Assembly (NCBI GenBank): GCA_017562135.1
Contig: QEYB01000377.1
Span: 434,001 to 498,000, forward strand
Direction: 5' to 3'
DNA: 64,000 nt
Source of the DNA: Dipylidium caninum
Lineage: Eukaryota; Platyhelminthes; Cestoda; Cyclophyllidea; Dipylidiidae
Position 1 is the first letter of the stretch, and each line of letters starts with the position of its first letter. Below the pieces are notes generated by a model, which did no database searches, was not told the origin of the DNA, and saw only the letters and a program-made list of their open reading frames with translations. The translations under genes and the position numbers were made by a program. Positions 40,746-53,291 of the stretch are shown piece by piece.

Positions 40746-43700
40746 ATGGTGGTTTTAAATTGTCACTCCGCAATGTCTTCTACCACTTCCACAGCATCTA
40801 ACAACACCAGCAGCAACAAAGCCACTACAGCTCCTATATCTACATCTAACGGTTCCGAGCTCACCCAGGAACAATGGTTGGATCTCCTTCGTGTTCTTCC
40901 CTCCAACAGCCGAACCAACCTCCAATTAGCCTTGAAACAATTCCTCCAGGAGACAGAAGGCGGTATGGAATCAGGGAAACCCGAGCAAAAGATTTCTCTT
41001 CCACATGCATCGACATTAGTTCGTGCCTCATTACCGCAAGACGACATGCCACAGAACACCTATGGGACTGATCGGTATCTCACTCTTCTGAGACAATCTC
41101 TCGAATTGGACCGCAAACCGCTAATCTCCTCTGGCACCCTCGAAACACCCAACGGGCTTGACACTCTGGCGGCTGCGGCGTTGGCAAACACCAGTACTGA
41201 GGTAAGTTGGTGAACGCGAAACACGAATAAAAGATGGAACATTATCATGTTGTGAGAGAAGTGATGACCATAACTTCTTACATGAAGGTTATTGTGAAAG
41301 ATGCCTGTCTAGGGCATGTGCTGAACGTCTACGCACCATGTCCATCATTTTACTGTATCAGAGTGGAGGCATTGGCCACCTTTACAAGTTATAATGTTAA
41401 TCACTCGATCTGAAAACAATTATTCGACAAGTCCGTTGGGATTATGCGGCGAGGGAAGATGGGTAGACGCCCATGACCCCTTCTTCCAATGATTCACTTA
41501 CGCGAATGTGTGATAACGCCTAGTTGCTATGATGGCCAGTGGCGTCATAGCAACGATGGGCGTTGTTGTAAACCGCCTCTGCTGTGGCAGTAAATGGCCA
41601 AAACGGTGCTTTTAACATGCGCAAGGTCAGATTGTAGTGTTTATGGGGGTCAGAGAGAAGCCGGCAGTGCATCCACGTACGCAAGCATGACAATGGCCTT
41701 GAAGTAACGGTGCCTCCCTGTGTGTTTACTTAGTTTATACATGTGTGCACGCTTGCATATACAAATACACGCGTTCGCCGAGGCCTAACAATACACCGTT
41801 TGCGTAGCACTGCAAGAGGTTAGACAATAAGCAGGTACGAGTGTGTGTGCCTGTTTAAACTAACCTGAAGTAATTAAGGCCACTTGGTTGTTGTTTGTTC
41901 GGATACACTGTTCTCGTGCCACGGGTTCCACCAGACTCTTCCGTCTACCATAGCTACCTTTTTCCCAACGCATATTGTAATATTTCTGGCACCAAAAGCC
42001 CTCAGTTCATTGAAGGCTACTATTCAAACTTACCAAGTTAAACCCTAGCAAATACTTGCATCACTTCAATCTTAAGGGAGTATTCTAGCGTAAAAACGTT
42101 CTCCCTTTCTCACTCTTCATTTTAGCTTTGAAATATCACATTATTTTGTATTATTGATTCTTTAATTCTTGCGAAATAAACTCCATCACCTCCAATTCAT
42201 TACCCGTGTTGTGTTCAGAAATATATGGTTCTTCGAATAGGACTCATTGTTTGGGCGTAGAAACCCCTGTTCTTCTTATCAGAAGCCCTTTTACGGAAAC
42301 GCTTCTGATGTCTGTTTAGTTAAAAACTGTGACCTGAATTGACAGAGTGACCTTAAAAGGATGGAGGTATTAGTAACTTGTCGGTGTTAAGTATGCCATA
42401 GTTAACACCACGGAAGCATACTCATGCCAAATATTTGGCTAGTTAACATGCGCTTAGCGTGTCGGTCTTGCAGTTTGTGTCGTTAAAAGCCTACTATTGC
42501 CTAGGAGACATATTTCCCCCATAACTGGCTACCCTTATTTACCGACTTTTAAAAGTGGTGCCCCTTCACTCGCGATGGAACCTCCCCTCTTTTCCAATTG
42601 GCCTCTTTTAGTACCCACCAACAGGCAGGACCCAATTTGCTAGTCATTTCCGAGCTTGTAACTCGCGGTCACCTAAGCTATCAACTGTTAAATTATTGGC
42701 TAACCCTTTAAGTAATCCGAGATGTAAAAGCCTAGTCGTAACCTTTTCATGGGGGCGAGAAACATCGGATGTATTTGATTCATACGTTATCCACCTAAAT
42801 CGTGCCCGTCCACATCTTGACCTAAACTTTAACCACAAACACGCTCAGTTATTACATGTTTGCCAAACTGCTGAAGCAGCTGTGAGAAACGCAAGGACGC
42901 TTATTGAATCAGCTCACCTTATTAATGTAAGCTGCCAGATTGTCCAGCCATAATAGATGGTAGCATTCACCATTACGAGACCCGCGTGGAAAGATCGAGC
43001 ATCGCACGCCATGACATGGATGTGATGAGCCAGGTAGATTTACGAAAAAAACTCTCATGTGAAATAATGATTGCAATTACAAGTGTACTGGGAGTTTCCT
43101 TGATACCTTTACAGCTTCATGAATGCGGTTAGCTTAAAGCCATGCCGGCGGTTATAGATCAAAAAAGGAACTTTCTGGCATGATTTAGGGTTTGGGGCCT
43201 TAAAGCATAATTATATTGACGTGTGTACATGGGCGGTAGCGCTCTCACTTGATGCCGAGCGGTCTCGGATCACAAGGCTCCTTCCAGTGGACGCGGTGCT
43301 TCCTTGTTGATCGCTAGTGCGCCGACGCGGTGCAGTTGGGTGACTCACCCTGTTGGTTTTCCTTGTTTCCTTAAGCTTTAACCGTCACTTCCCAGTGAGC
43401 TGATTTTTAAATCGTCTCATTTCCTTCCCTCCTCCAACGCTGTCGTAATGCCTTATTTGCCATCAGCCAATTAGGTCGCAAGTAATTCAGTCATGGTGCC
43501 ATTGAAATTTGCTTTCAAATGAGTCATGGAAGGAGCTTGTCGACCTGGTCTTAGTGACTAATCAGTAGTATGAATCACATTAGACCATGCTTTTGGCCAC
43601 CAGGCACCCAATAAACTCAGTTGCATTCGAAGATTTATATTAGGATGACGCAGGAAAATTTTCGCCTTTTTCTCCAGCCATTATCTACCAAGTCGGCAAA

Positions 43701-46700
43701 AAATCATACCTTTATTTTGTGCTAGAGAACCAAGGTCAGCTTGAGAGATGTGTTGAAAAAGAGGGTAAATGTATCAGTGATAATTATGGAGCCAATGAAG
43801 ATAGGTTGGTGAGTTTTAAATAGGACTCTAATGGAAAGATGCGCGTGTTTTTCTGAACTAAGGTTTCAGGAGATTGACAAAAGGATCAAGGGAGAATAAA
43901 TCAACCCCCCAGACATTTATTTATTGTATACATCTGTAAGTAGCATAAGCAGGCTGATGTGAGGCGTGCTCGTAGGGGATATGTGGAAACAAGGGGATTG
44001 CAGCACTAATGCAGCGACTTTCAAGAAAGGGAAGTTTGTAACCATACTGAAATCACATCCTGATATGCACACACCTACGCACATTCATACTGCCCAAAAT
44101 AGTCTTCGAGAGAGAGAGCGTCATTCATTCTTTGGTGTCAAAGTTTTCATACTAACTAAGCCCATTTGACAGACAATAATGCGAAAAGTCGAAATACCCC
44201 CTTAAAGATACGTCTACTGGCCAACTTTTTTGCCTTCAGATTTAAAGATTTTGCCTATCTTGTAACATACAAACCGCAAAATCACTCAGTTCTTAATGAT
44301 TCTGGCCAAGTTATTTTCAATATAGAATTTCTGGGACCGATTTCACTTTTTAACAATCACCTCTTTCACTGCACATGGGATGTAATTTCATTTGCCGTTC
44401 GGAGAGAGGAAAATACAGGTGCACATCCTTTTCCGTCATGTATTATGCGTTATTTGGTTACAAATCTGACGTAATTGATGCCCTGTTAGTGCGTAATTTA
44501 AACGAGGCCCAACAACGCAGTTTAGTCTCCAAGGTGAACCGCCCATTTCGGACCAAAGTGTACTTGCAGGTCTCATCAAGTTTGTTACAACATGGCGATT
44601 AACGAGCTGAACTCTTGAAAGGGCTTGTCAAAATGGGGGTACAAGCTAGGCCTTGAGGACACTTCAACGCAAATCGATACTTTATCGATTAACTGACCAT
44701 ACATTTAAAAATCTATTCGTGGAAAAAGGCAGCAACATTTTTATTACGCGCCTGTTAGGTTACTCACTAATCGTTAAACAAAATCAGTTATTTGTCGTTG
44801 TCAGTCCTCCTGAAGCCAATGATGACGCGATTCGATCATCCCAATAATAATAACAGTGTTGTTTTAATAATTAAACGGGTAGCATCAAATTTTCCTAGCA
44901 TTCTTTAGTTTTCGCAAAAGCATGGGGAAGTCAGCGAGTTACAGGGAGATGATCGAATGGTAACCAATCAAAATCCTAACTATTTGACCTCTGTTCCCCA
45001 CTGATTGCACTTTTCTCTTTACTACCTTAGCCGGGTTTTCTTTCGGTTTCTGTAGCAGTTTGTAATTAAGTGAACTACTTATTAAGGTGACCAAGGCCAC
45101 TCGCGCTGTTTCCTTGATTTTGTTTTCAATTGCAAATGATGCATGGGACGGGATTTCATTATCGGTAGAATAATACCACGATTGTTATAATAGAGCGCTA
45201 TATTTCTGGAAAGTGCAGGCAGTACCATCCGTCGAAAAATACTTCAGCGATAATGTCGATTTCTGTCAAATTGATGTACGATTATCCGGACTTCACACTG
45301 GAGAATATCTTTTGCATTATAGACCAATGTTACGTCCACATCGGCCGTCGCGGTGCTTCAAGGGAAGGCTGTGCCAGGCACTGGAATGGTGGCGATTCCA
45401 ATAACTGCACAGATGGCCCCCGCTCTTCTCGGAGGTTTTAAAACAGACTCGAGTCAGCGCCAATCTCCTACCATCCGCGAGACCCCTAAGCGGCTGGCTG
45501 CCACACGTGCTGAGGCCGAACAAGCCGCTGCAACCCACGCCGGCGTTAACGAGGTGGTTAAACGCGGTAGATTGGCAAATGAAAACGTGCTGGATGAAGT
45601 TGATACTTCTACTGCTGCCGCGATGGCCGCTAGCACCGCCGCCAATCTCCTGCTCTCTAATGGAGGACTCCCTGCACCTTCAGTGTTAAAACCGGATCCT
45701 GAGTGTGTCAATACTGCCTACTCCTTTCATGGAGGAGGTAGCGATGCTCCTGGTAACTGGAATCTTCATTCAGTACCACCTGGCGCACCTGCTGTCAATG
45801 CTGTTGTCGGCGGTGGTAGCGGAATTCTGACAGAGAACAACCGCCGAAGAATCAGAGACGAGGGGGTAAGTTTTTTGTTTAATCAATTTAGCCTATAGCG
45901 CTTGCTGAACTGAAAGATATCACCATCCATTCTAAAATACTCTTTAGCAAAATTCCCTCTGGAAGTACACGGATTTGCTTGTACATACAACCATGTTATG
46001 CAGCGATTAAGAGCCTCTCGTTTTAAAAATTGACTTGAGAGGCCAAATGAGGAGCATTATTAACGTTAGCAAAAGGTTGCATTTGTAAACTTTGAGGTAC
46101 CAGCCATGATGAATTCCAAAAACTCTGCAAATGCAACCGCCCAGGCCAATTCTTGTTTCTATCATTTCTAACCTCTTGAATTCTTGCCGTTCAGTCGCCT
46201 GGTTTTATGGCTTTTTTTCTATTGGTTGCCCGACGCGCACCAGGGTGCGCACGTGCGTGCGTCCATAAGTGTTCTCGCAGCGTCGCCGTTCGTGAGTCAA
46301 CCGTTAGTGCGCACGTGCTGACTCCATGCCTGTGCGAGCGCGCCGACATTCAATGGCGAAGTCAAGGTCTATCAGCTGATGTCTGTGTGCGCGCGCGCGT
46401 GTGCGTGTGTGTATGAGTTATGAAGGTGTTGATGTTGGTAGGCGCAATTATGGTATTATCAGTAGTTGAGCCATCTCGATAGCCTGGCCAGGGAGGCGGA
46501 GCTGAGTCAGTGCTGTCCACTGCCAAGCCATGCCATTAAAGTAAAATTATGTTTCAAAATAAATCAAAGTTGGAGCCCCCCTTCACCACCGTTTCAATTT
46601 AGCTACATTGTAACCATTGATTAAATAACTGAAAATAAAAAGCCCTTTTCCGGTTTGCGCCAGTCAGCAAAAGAAACGCATTTTTCAATTATTCAGTGTA

Positions 46701-49330
46701 CAGATCTTAATATCTGTCAATCAACAAATATTTTTCTAATCACTGTCTCCTACTAATGGAGATTACTTAAATATAGGATCAAACACAAGACGAGAGGACA
46801 TTTATTAATCTACGTGGGTAGAAGCCAGATGCCTAAAAAAACCTTACCCTTTTCTACTGTCAAGTAAGAGTTCGTTCCACCTCATGTTGGGTTTTTTCGC
46901 CCTATAAGGTGGTCCATCTTCTGAAGAAACTTTGGCATTGTTGTGAAACCTAGGCATGAAATGAGACTTTAAAAAAAATATGCTCACCTCGACTTTGACC
47001 CGATTGTGCTTTTACCACCATAATCAGATCACGGATGACGAAGCAGCTCGCCGCGAGAAGCGCAGAGAGCGCAACCGTGTGGCAGCAGCCAAGTGTCGGC
47101 AAAATCGGCAGAATCAAATTGAAGAATTGAAGGCTCGACGAAAACTGCTCGAAGATGAGGGCAATCACACACGGCAACTAATACAAAATCTCCTCCATGA
47201 AAAAGCGCGAATGGAAGAATTGTTGAAGAAACATGCGGTAAGGCACAGGTTCATCTATTTAGGACTAATGAGTTTCCTACGTAAAATCGGCAGTCTTTTG
47301 AGCGAGAGCATAATAAGGTAGGGCTAGTGCTAAGTTAGACTAGCTAATGGCCTTCGACAATTCCAAACGGCTGAATTTCAAACTCGGAAAGAGCGTCGAA
47401 AAAGTCCTTTCAAAGTGCTTCTTTATGTAATTATTCTTGTCATATTTGACACAATCTTCCTTATCTCTTCAAAGCTAGGAAGTGGAAGCGAGCAGAACAA
47501 CTAACCCATTGTCAAGACTACTAAATTTTATTCAAAAAGTACAATTGATGTGGTGAACTTAAGCGATTTAATTGATGTAAGGTTCCTCTCCTAAGCAAAA
47601 CGTATTATAAGTTTAAACGGGCTCCCGATGAAAAGCACCCACTTGCTTGAAACTCAACTTTTTTGTGGCACATCATCAAAACTTAACAGTGAAATGTCCA
47701 AAAGATATTAAAAAAGTTTGAGGTATTAAGCAGAACAGGCAATAAAAATATGAAAAGGGACGATATACAAAGCGACTCAGTTGCCAACAAATCCCATCAT
47801 TGTGATGCTAAGCAACGGCTTGATCCAACTTTGATGCAGGCGGCACAATCACTCCGCTGTTTATTGTCGATCGCATGCCGGCCAGGTGATCCGTGAGGCT
47901 CGTGGGCGATCCTTGTGATTTAAACATACAGAAGTCGCTTACGGAGGTTTCATTAGCATCTTATTCGCCTCCCCATTCGGACAATCAATTAGCCACCCGT
48001 CCTCAAAGTCGACTAAAACAAAGGATAAGACTGCGCCGAAAGAGAATTACTCGTACTTACCACGGGTCGAGGGGAATCTTGACTTCCACGAAGGCTTCAT
48101 TTGCATAAAAAACGCAAAATGAAATTACACACTAGTTCTGGTGCCTGAAGATTTTTCTGCCAGATGTCAAAATTACTCGATATTTAAATTATGTCCCTAG
48201 TAACCGTGCATGGTGGTCTAAGTGAGGCAGTCTAACATTTTAAGAGGATCCGGTTGTCAAGATTAAAATTACCGTTCTTTTAAGGGGTAAAGGTGAATGG
48301 TTTTTCTCTTCACAAATTTACTTAGACTAGAATTACTTAAGTCAGTCACCAGTGTAATGATAAGAGAAGTCGGTTAAGGCAGTCTGGACATCACATTAGA
48401 CAAAAGTTTGATTTTGTCTCCACGAAGGCCTTCAAGCAGTATGCAAAATAACATAAAGTCGCAAAATCAACAAGTGTAATTTCCATATCTCAGTCGTTCC
48501 TCATACTTCTTGATTATGCACTAGAGTAGCAATTCAACCGAATCTCTTCTTTCCCTACTGTGAACTTGCAGCAAAGTGGCTGCCCTACAGCAGCCCAGTA
48601 CTTTGAAAACGGCACTCTCCTTTTGCGTCTTTCTGCGGCAGCAGCGGCAGCAGCAGCAGTCGCCGCATCATCGACCTCGGCATCGCCATCAACGTCGGTC
48701 AACACGACGCCCCCTCGGAACATCCGTATAATTCAACCCTCCAATACCCACCAACTTCAACTCCTCAATTCTGGAACCGCCCCTCTAGCGTCCTCACTTA
48801 CATCCTCCGCCGCCATTAAACCGGAGGCACCTAGTTCGAGTCCGACGATGACCTTCGTGCCTGCTCAGAGACCAAATACCCTTTCCTTAGTCACCTCTAC
48901 AAAGGTGGAGCTCCCTACACCAACACTTGATTCTGCAACCGCTTCGTCGACTACGACGACTCAACTGGCAGCACATTTGTGGTCGCCCTCGGTGACTGCT
49001 AAAATTAAAACACCAGGCGGTGAAAATTGGGTGAATAGTCAGATTGGTCTGCCACCAATTACAGTGGGAACTGAAAAGGATGTCACAACATCTGCGGCAG
49101 CGGCGACAACTACAGCCCTTCTTTCCACGCCTGACATCCTTCATCATTTTGGCATCTCGCTGGCAGCTCCACATGCGCCTAACAACGCGGCAACAAGCAA
49201 ATCCACTCCCGTCCAGATTTGTGGAATTGAAGGAAAGAATGCATCGGGGGCATCAGTAACTGTCTCTGTTTCGCCAACACCGTCAGTGGCTACCACTTCC
49301 ACATCGGCGGCGACAGCGAATATGGGCTAG
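40746..49330 (+). CDS. Fos/ATF3-like bZIP transcription factor, 655 aa
   Basis: Four exons: 40746-41201, 45323-45865, 47028-47237 and 48572-49330 (TAG), all joined in phase 0 with GTAAG donors. The ATG is the first in the frame; a second ATG follows at 40773. Exon 3 carries the bZIP. Its basic region, residues ~341-357, contains ERNRVAAAKCR, the N-x2-AA-x2-CR signature of the Fos/ATF3/JDP2 group. A coiled-coil zipper runs to ~402 and includes LLEDEG and NLLHEKARMEELLKKH; its spacing matches Fos, but some heptad leucines are replaced. The rest is low-complexity Ser/Thr/Ala/Pro sequence, including an eight-Ala run (~425-432), typical of activation domains. It should act in the nucleus as a dimer on AP-1 or CRE sites. 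Exact orthology (Fos, ATF3 or JDP2) is not settled. Introns are 4121, 1162 and 1334 nt. Confidence 0.88.
46381..46416. repeat. (TG/CG)n tract in bZIP intron 2
   Basis: Alternating gtgtgcgcgcgcgcgtgtgc-type sequence; a third Z-DNA-prone tract in the same locus. Confidence 0.85.
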
Positions 49331-52300
49331 GGATAATCTTAGCAGAAGAGTGTACATACTCCCTTTATTTCTTTTTTTCTCCCAGAATCGACTTCAACCC
49401 TCAATCTCGTCGATCCGTCATTCATCTGCTCTCTCTTTCATCTTTTGAATCTTGAAAACGGAAACCCAGCCATCTGTGATCTATGCTGAGAGTAGGCTGT
49501 CTAGATTGTCTGTCTGTCTGTTTGTGTGTGAAAGTTAATGGTTGCCTGCGTGAGAATCATTGAAGACTAGGTATTAGCCTTCTACCCCCAGCTTCGTGAA
49601 ATGCCCTTTTTCCTATAATTTACTTTCTTTTGCAAAGAACAGCCGTACGCACAAATACACTGACGTACATTATTACGCCCTCCTTCCCTTCCCTTCTCCA
49701 CACCACCCACAGCTGAAGATGTCCCACTCTGATACTTCTATACTTCTAAAACAGCATATATATATATACATATTTATGTGTATATATATATATATATATA
49801 CATACATACATACTACAACCAAATATGGCTTCCATTTAATTCTTCACTTGGAGCGCCTTTACAATCACGACCTCAGAAGCGGTTAAGACACATCGGTAAG
49901 ACATAATCGCAATTCATTGGTTCTTGGTAGACAACATCAACGGATTAAAGATAAACTTTGACGGTAACTAGAGCTCATCTACAGTCCATTATTAAACAGT
50001 AATCAGGAGGAATTTTGGGAAGTGTACTGATATCCAACCTATAGTGAGTGAGCATGACGACACCCATTATCTTGAACAGTATACTCTTCGATTCCTAAAT
50101 AACCTATGTGTTTGAGGGGAGGCACAATCTGAGCAGTAGCAACCGAAGATACAGCAAAAAAAATGCAGTTAAGAGGCAGAACATTTACTTGGTTGACAGA
50201 AAAGTAGTACCGTACTGGAGTTTACTAAAGGGACTTCTAAATATCCAATAAATATGGCATATGGCAAAGTTTTGGCCTTCAGAAGAGTTGTGTAAAGTAA
50301 CCGTTATGAATCCGGCTTTTTTGTGGGTCGAAAAGTGCATGTGAAGCCGTTTTATTTCAGAGGTGCTCGAGAATGGCATAACCACCTTCCCCCATACTAC
50401 ACAGGCTTATTTCAAGCTTTATTTGATGAGGAACACCGAGAACTCGATAAACGGGCCTCAAAAGCCAACTAGAATTATAACCAAACTCACTACCTTACCC
50501 GGAAGTGCAAGATAGCTGGGAAAAGGACTGTAGGTTACCATGCGGACCGCGTGTCATGCGGAAGTACAAAGTGAGGGCCTACACAATAGATGGGGCATTA
50601 GTAGTTCGAATGGGAAGAAAGGAAAAAAGATGTACAGAGGGAAGAATGCGGATTGGTTCATGCTTGGCTAGTTAAAATGCAGGCTTTGAAGTTTGCTGTT
50701 TTCATTATTCTACGATTTGAATTCAAAAGAGAAACTCCTCAATGTAGTAAAAGCATTTACACTAAATTGGTATTGAAATCTCTGTACTATCAGTGGGGTC
50801 AAGAGGGCGGAATTTATATTCATAAAAAGGACAGTAGGTCAATGAAGCGAAAACAACTGATGGTTCTGTCGGACCCAACCTAAATCTATTGCCCAATCAG
50901 TGGAGAGACCTGTATTTGTGCGAAAGGCATTAAGAGAAATTGCAAGAACCTAAATCTCATTTGTTTATTGGTCACTGATTGACCTTGTAGAGGTTCCAAT
51001 TTTGGACAAAGCAAAATATAATTTCTCATATTCTAGACTAAATTTACGGATTTTTTCGAGGCAAAAAGGTAGAATTCCTTCACAAGCACACATAGGAGAG
51101 GACATCGTCTCATAGAAAATGAGATTGTACACGTAACAGTTGATCCTTTTATCTAGCGTGAACAGATTGAAAACGTGCACATAGACATGTGGGCATATAA
51201 ACACGTATCAAAACTAATCACATGAACAAGTTCTCAGAATCAAAAAAACCGTCCGCTATACCCCCGTGCAAGTTCAGTTAGAGATGCGTTTCATAGGCCT
51301 CTGAGTATGGGGCATTGCCGGGAAAATGAGGAGACATGCGGAGTGTCAAAATCAATGGCAAATGACAAAATCAATCCGGAATAGGTAGTGGAGGAGGTAG
51401 AGTGTGGCGTTTACAACTGTAGAGGCATTCAGAGCAGAATGAGAGGGTTACGTTGTTAGCAACGAGGAGACTAGTTGGGAGCATGATTACTTTAGACAAT
51501 AGCTCGGTGTGTTATAGTACGAAAAACAGAACTGGTGATTACTAAGGGGTGGATTTTGTAAGCAAATATGTATGACAAGTAAGTAAACACCGATTTACCT
51601 TAAGAAGCATATGAAGGAATTGGTCTTATTCGTTCAGAAGTAATTAATCAATTAACTACTGCAAGTTTCATAAGGTTTAATTGCCGAAGAAAAATAATTC
51701 AAGGCCAGAGTATCAAAAAGATGTTCGTTTCTTCGTCAAACATTTAGATTCGCGTTATTTTATATCGAAAATTATATGGCCGACCAACTAAATGCCCCGT
51801 CACTTTATTGGATCACTGAATAGATAAATCGTCTTAAGAAATTCCCCATGATGCCACGACAGACTAGGCCTTTCCTAATTATGTAAACAGGAATTCTAAT
51901 AAAGAAGCCTCATTCGAATGGAATGCCACTCATTTGTCATTTTACTACTGGATAAAACACCCTAATTTAGATTTTTGTGTCAAACACCCTCCCAGTCTGA
52001 ACTGTTCATGAAGTGACATTAGAATTCCCATTTTAAATGTTGGGAAAGAATCATATATACCTGATTAGATTACTTGTGAAAATCTGACGCCATATGAGGC
52101 AGGTGGAGCGGATTTTCCGTTTCTGCATTGTAAGAAGTCAGGAGAATTGGATATCACACTCATGAACAAATGGTAGAAGGTTGACTCCATGGAAAGATGG
52201 CGTGCAGACTTGCGGTGAGAACGGTAAGGAATTTTACAGTTCGAGTTAGATGACCCACTCAGGCTGTCAAACGACGCCTACATTATGGAGGCTGGCAGCT

Positions 52301-53247
52301 CAAAGAAGCATGTAAACTTGGCCTCTTCGACTAGGTCATTTCAGTGGCTTGCAAAGGAGGCGAGAATAGTGAAAAACAAAACTAGAACTAAGTCTGAGAT
52401 TTCCACTAAAATATTAGAGGCCGTATCATGTCCTTCGTCAATCCTAGCATATTCGCCTGTTACATCTCTTCCACCATCAACTGTTACGCACAGCGGTACG
52501 GCGGGCATGGGCATTTACACTAATTTTGGCAAGTTAAAACGGTGACCTATGCTAACTGGGTTTCCGCAGTTACTCGACTCTTACAAATAAAAAACCGTAT
52601 TGGAGGAGGTTATCAAATGATAAACGTCAAAATCTGACAGAAGACAACCTTAAAAAACATGCGGGTTTAGTCAGGAGGCACTCAAAAATGCCAAATTACT
52701 CAATTAAGAAATTCGCATCGAAAAAGCAAAGAAGGATTCTTTGTTTCATGTCTGGGAAAACTCCTTGCTTCCCGAAACGTATATCTGACTCCGTAAAAGG
52801 CTTTAACAGTTTCAGATTAATATGAAAAACATCTTCCCCCATAGAACACTAAGTCTGATTCGTTACTCACCTTAGAAAGAATTTGTGGATTAATATTTTA
52901 GACGAAATTAACGTAATCTATAATGAAGTTATGTGGCCATTTAGCTTGTTTCTAGTACTCGAGAGTCGGTTGAAGTGAAACGCTAAATCTGCAAGTCAGT
53001 ACACAAGTCGCGAGACTGCTGGAGGTGTTCCGTAGTCGAGTAGAACAGTTCCAAAATTTCGTGAAAGCATTTTTTAACCAAAAAATCTGATTTGATATAG
53101 AAAGCAAGGGCTAATAAGGATAAATGAGGACAAGACTTATAGCATTCACTAAATCCGAAAAGCCTTAAAATGGTATCGGATAATACTCTATGATACGTGA
53201 AAAGGTTGTTTTTAGTAGATACTGATTGCATTAAACTTTTAAAAACA
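49331..53247. other. 3' flank of bZIP gene and intergenic DNA
   Basis: The first several hundred bases are probably 3' UTR. Candidate signals are ATTAAA near 49943 and AATAAA at 50247-50252. After that only short frames are present (for example 52285-52545 plus), with no recognised domain. Confidence 0.4.
49756..49813. repeat. (TA)n/(CATA)n microsatellite
   Basis: Alternating TA stretches followed by CATA units, probably within or just past the bZIP 3' UTR. Confidence 0.9.
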
Positions 53248-53253
53248 TTTATT
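53248..53253 (-). terminator. Polyadenylation signal AATAAA (FERRY3 gene)
   Basis: A canonical AATAAA on the minus strand, 39 bases beyond the TGA stop at 53292. Confidence 0.65.
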
Positions 53254-53291
53254 GAAAAATCATTAAAAAAATCATCAAACCAGGAGTCAGA

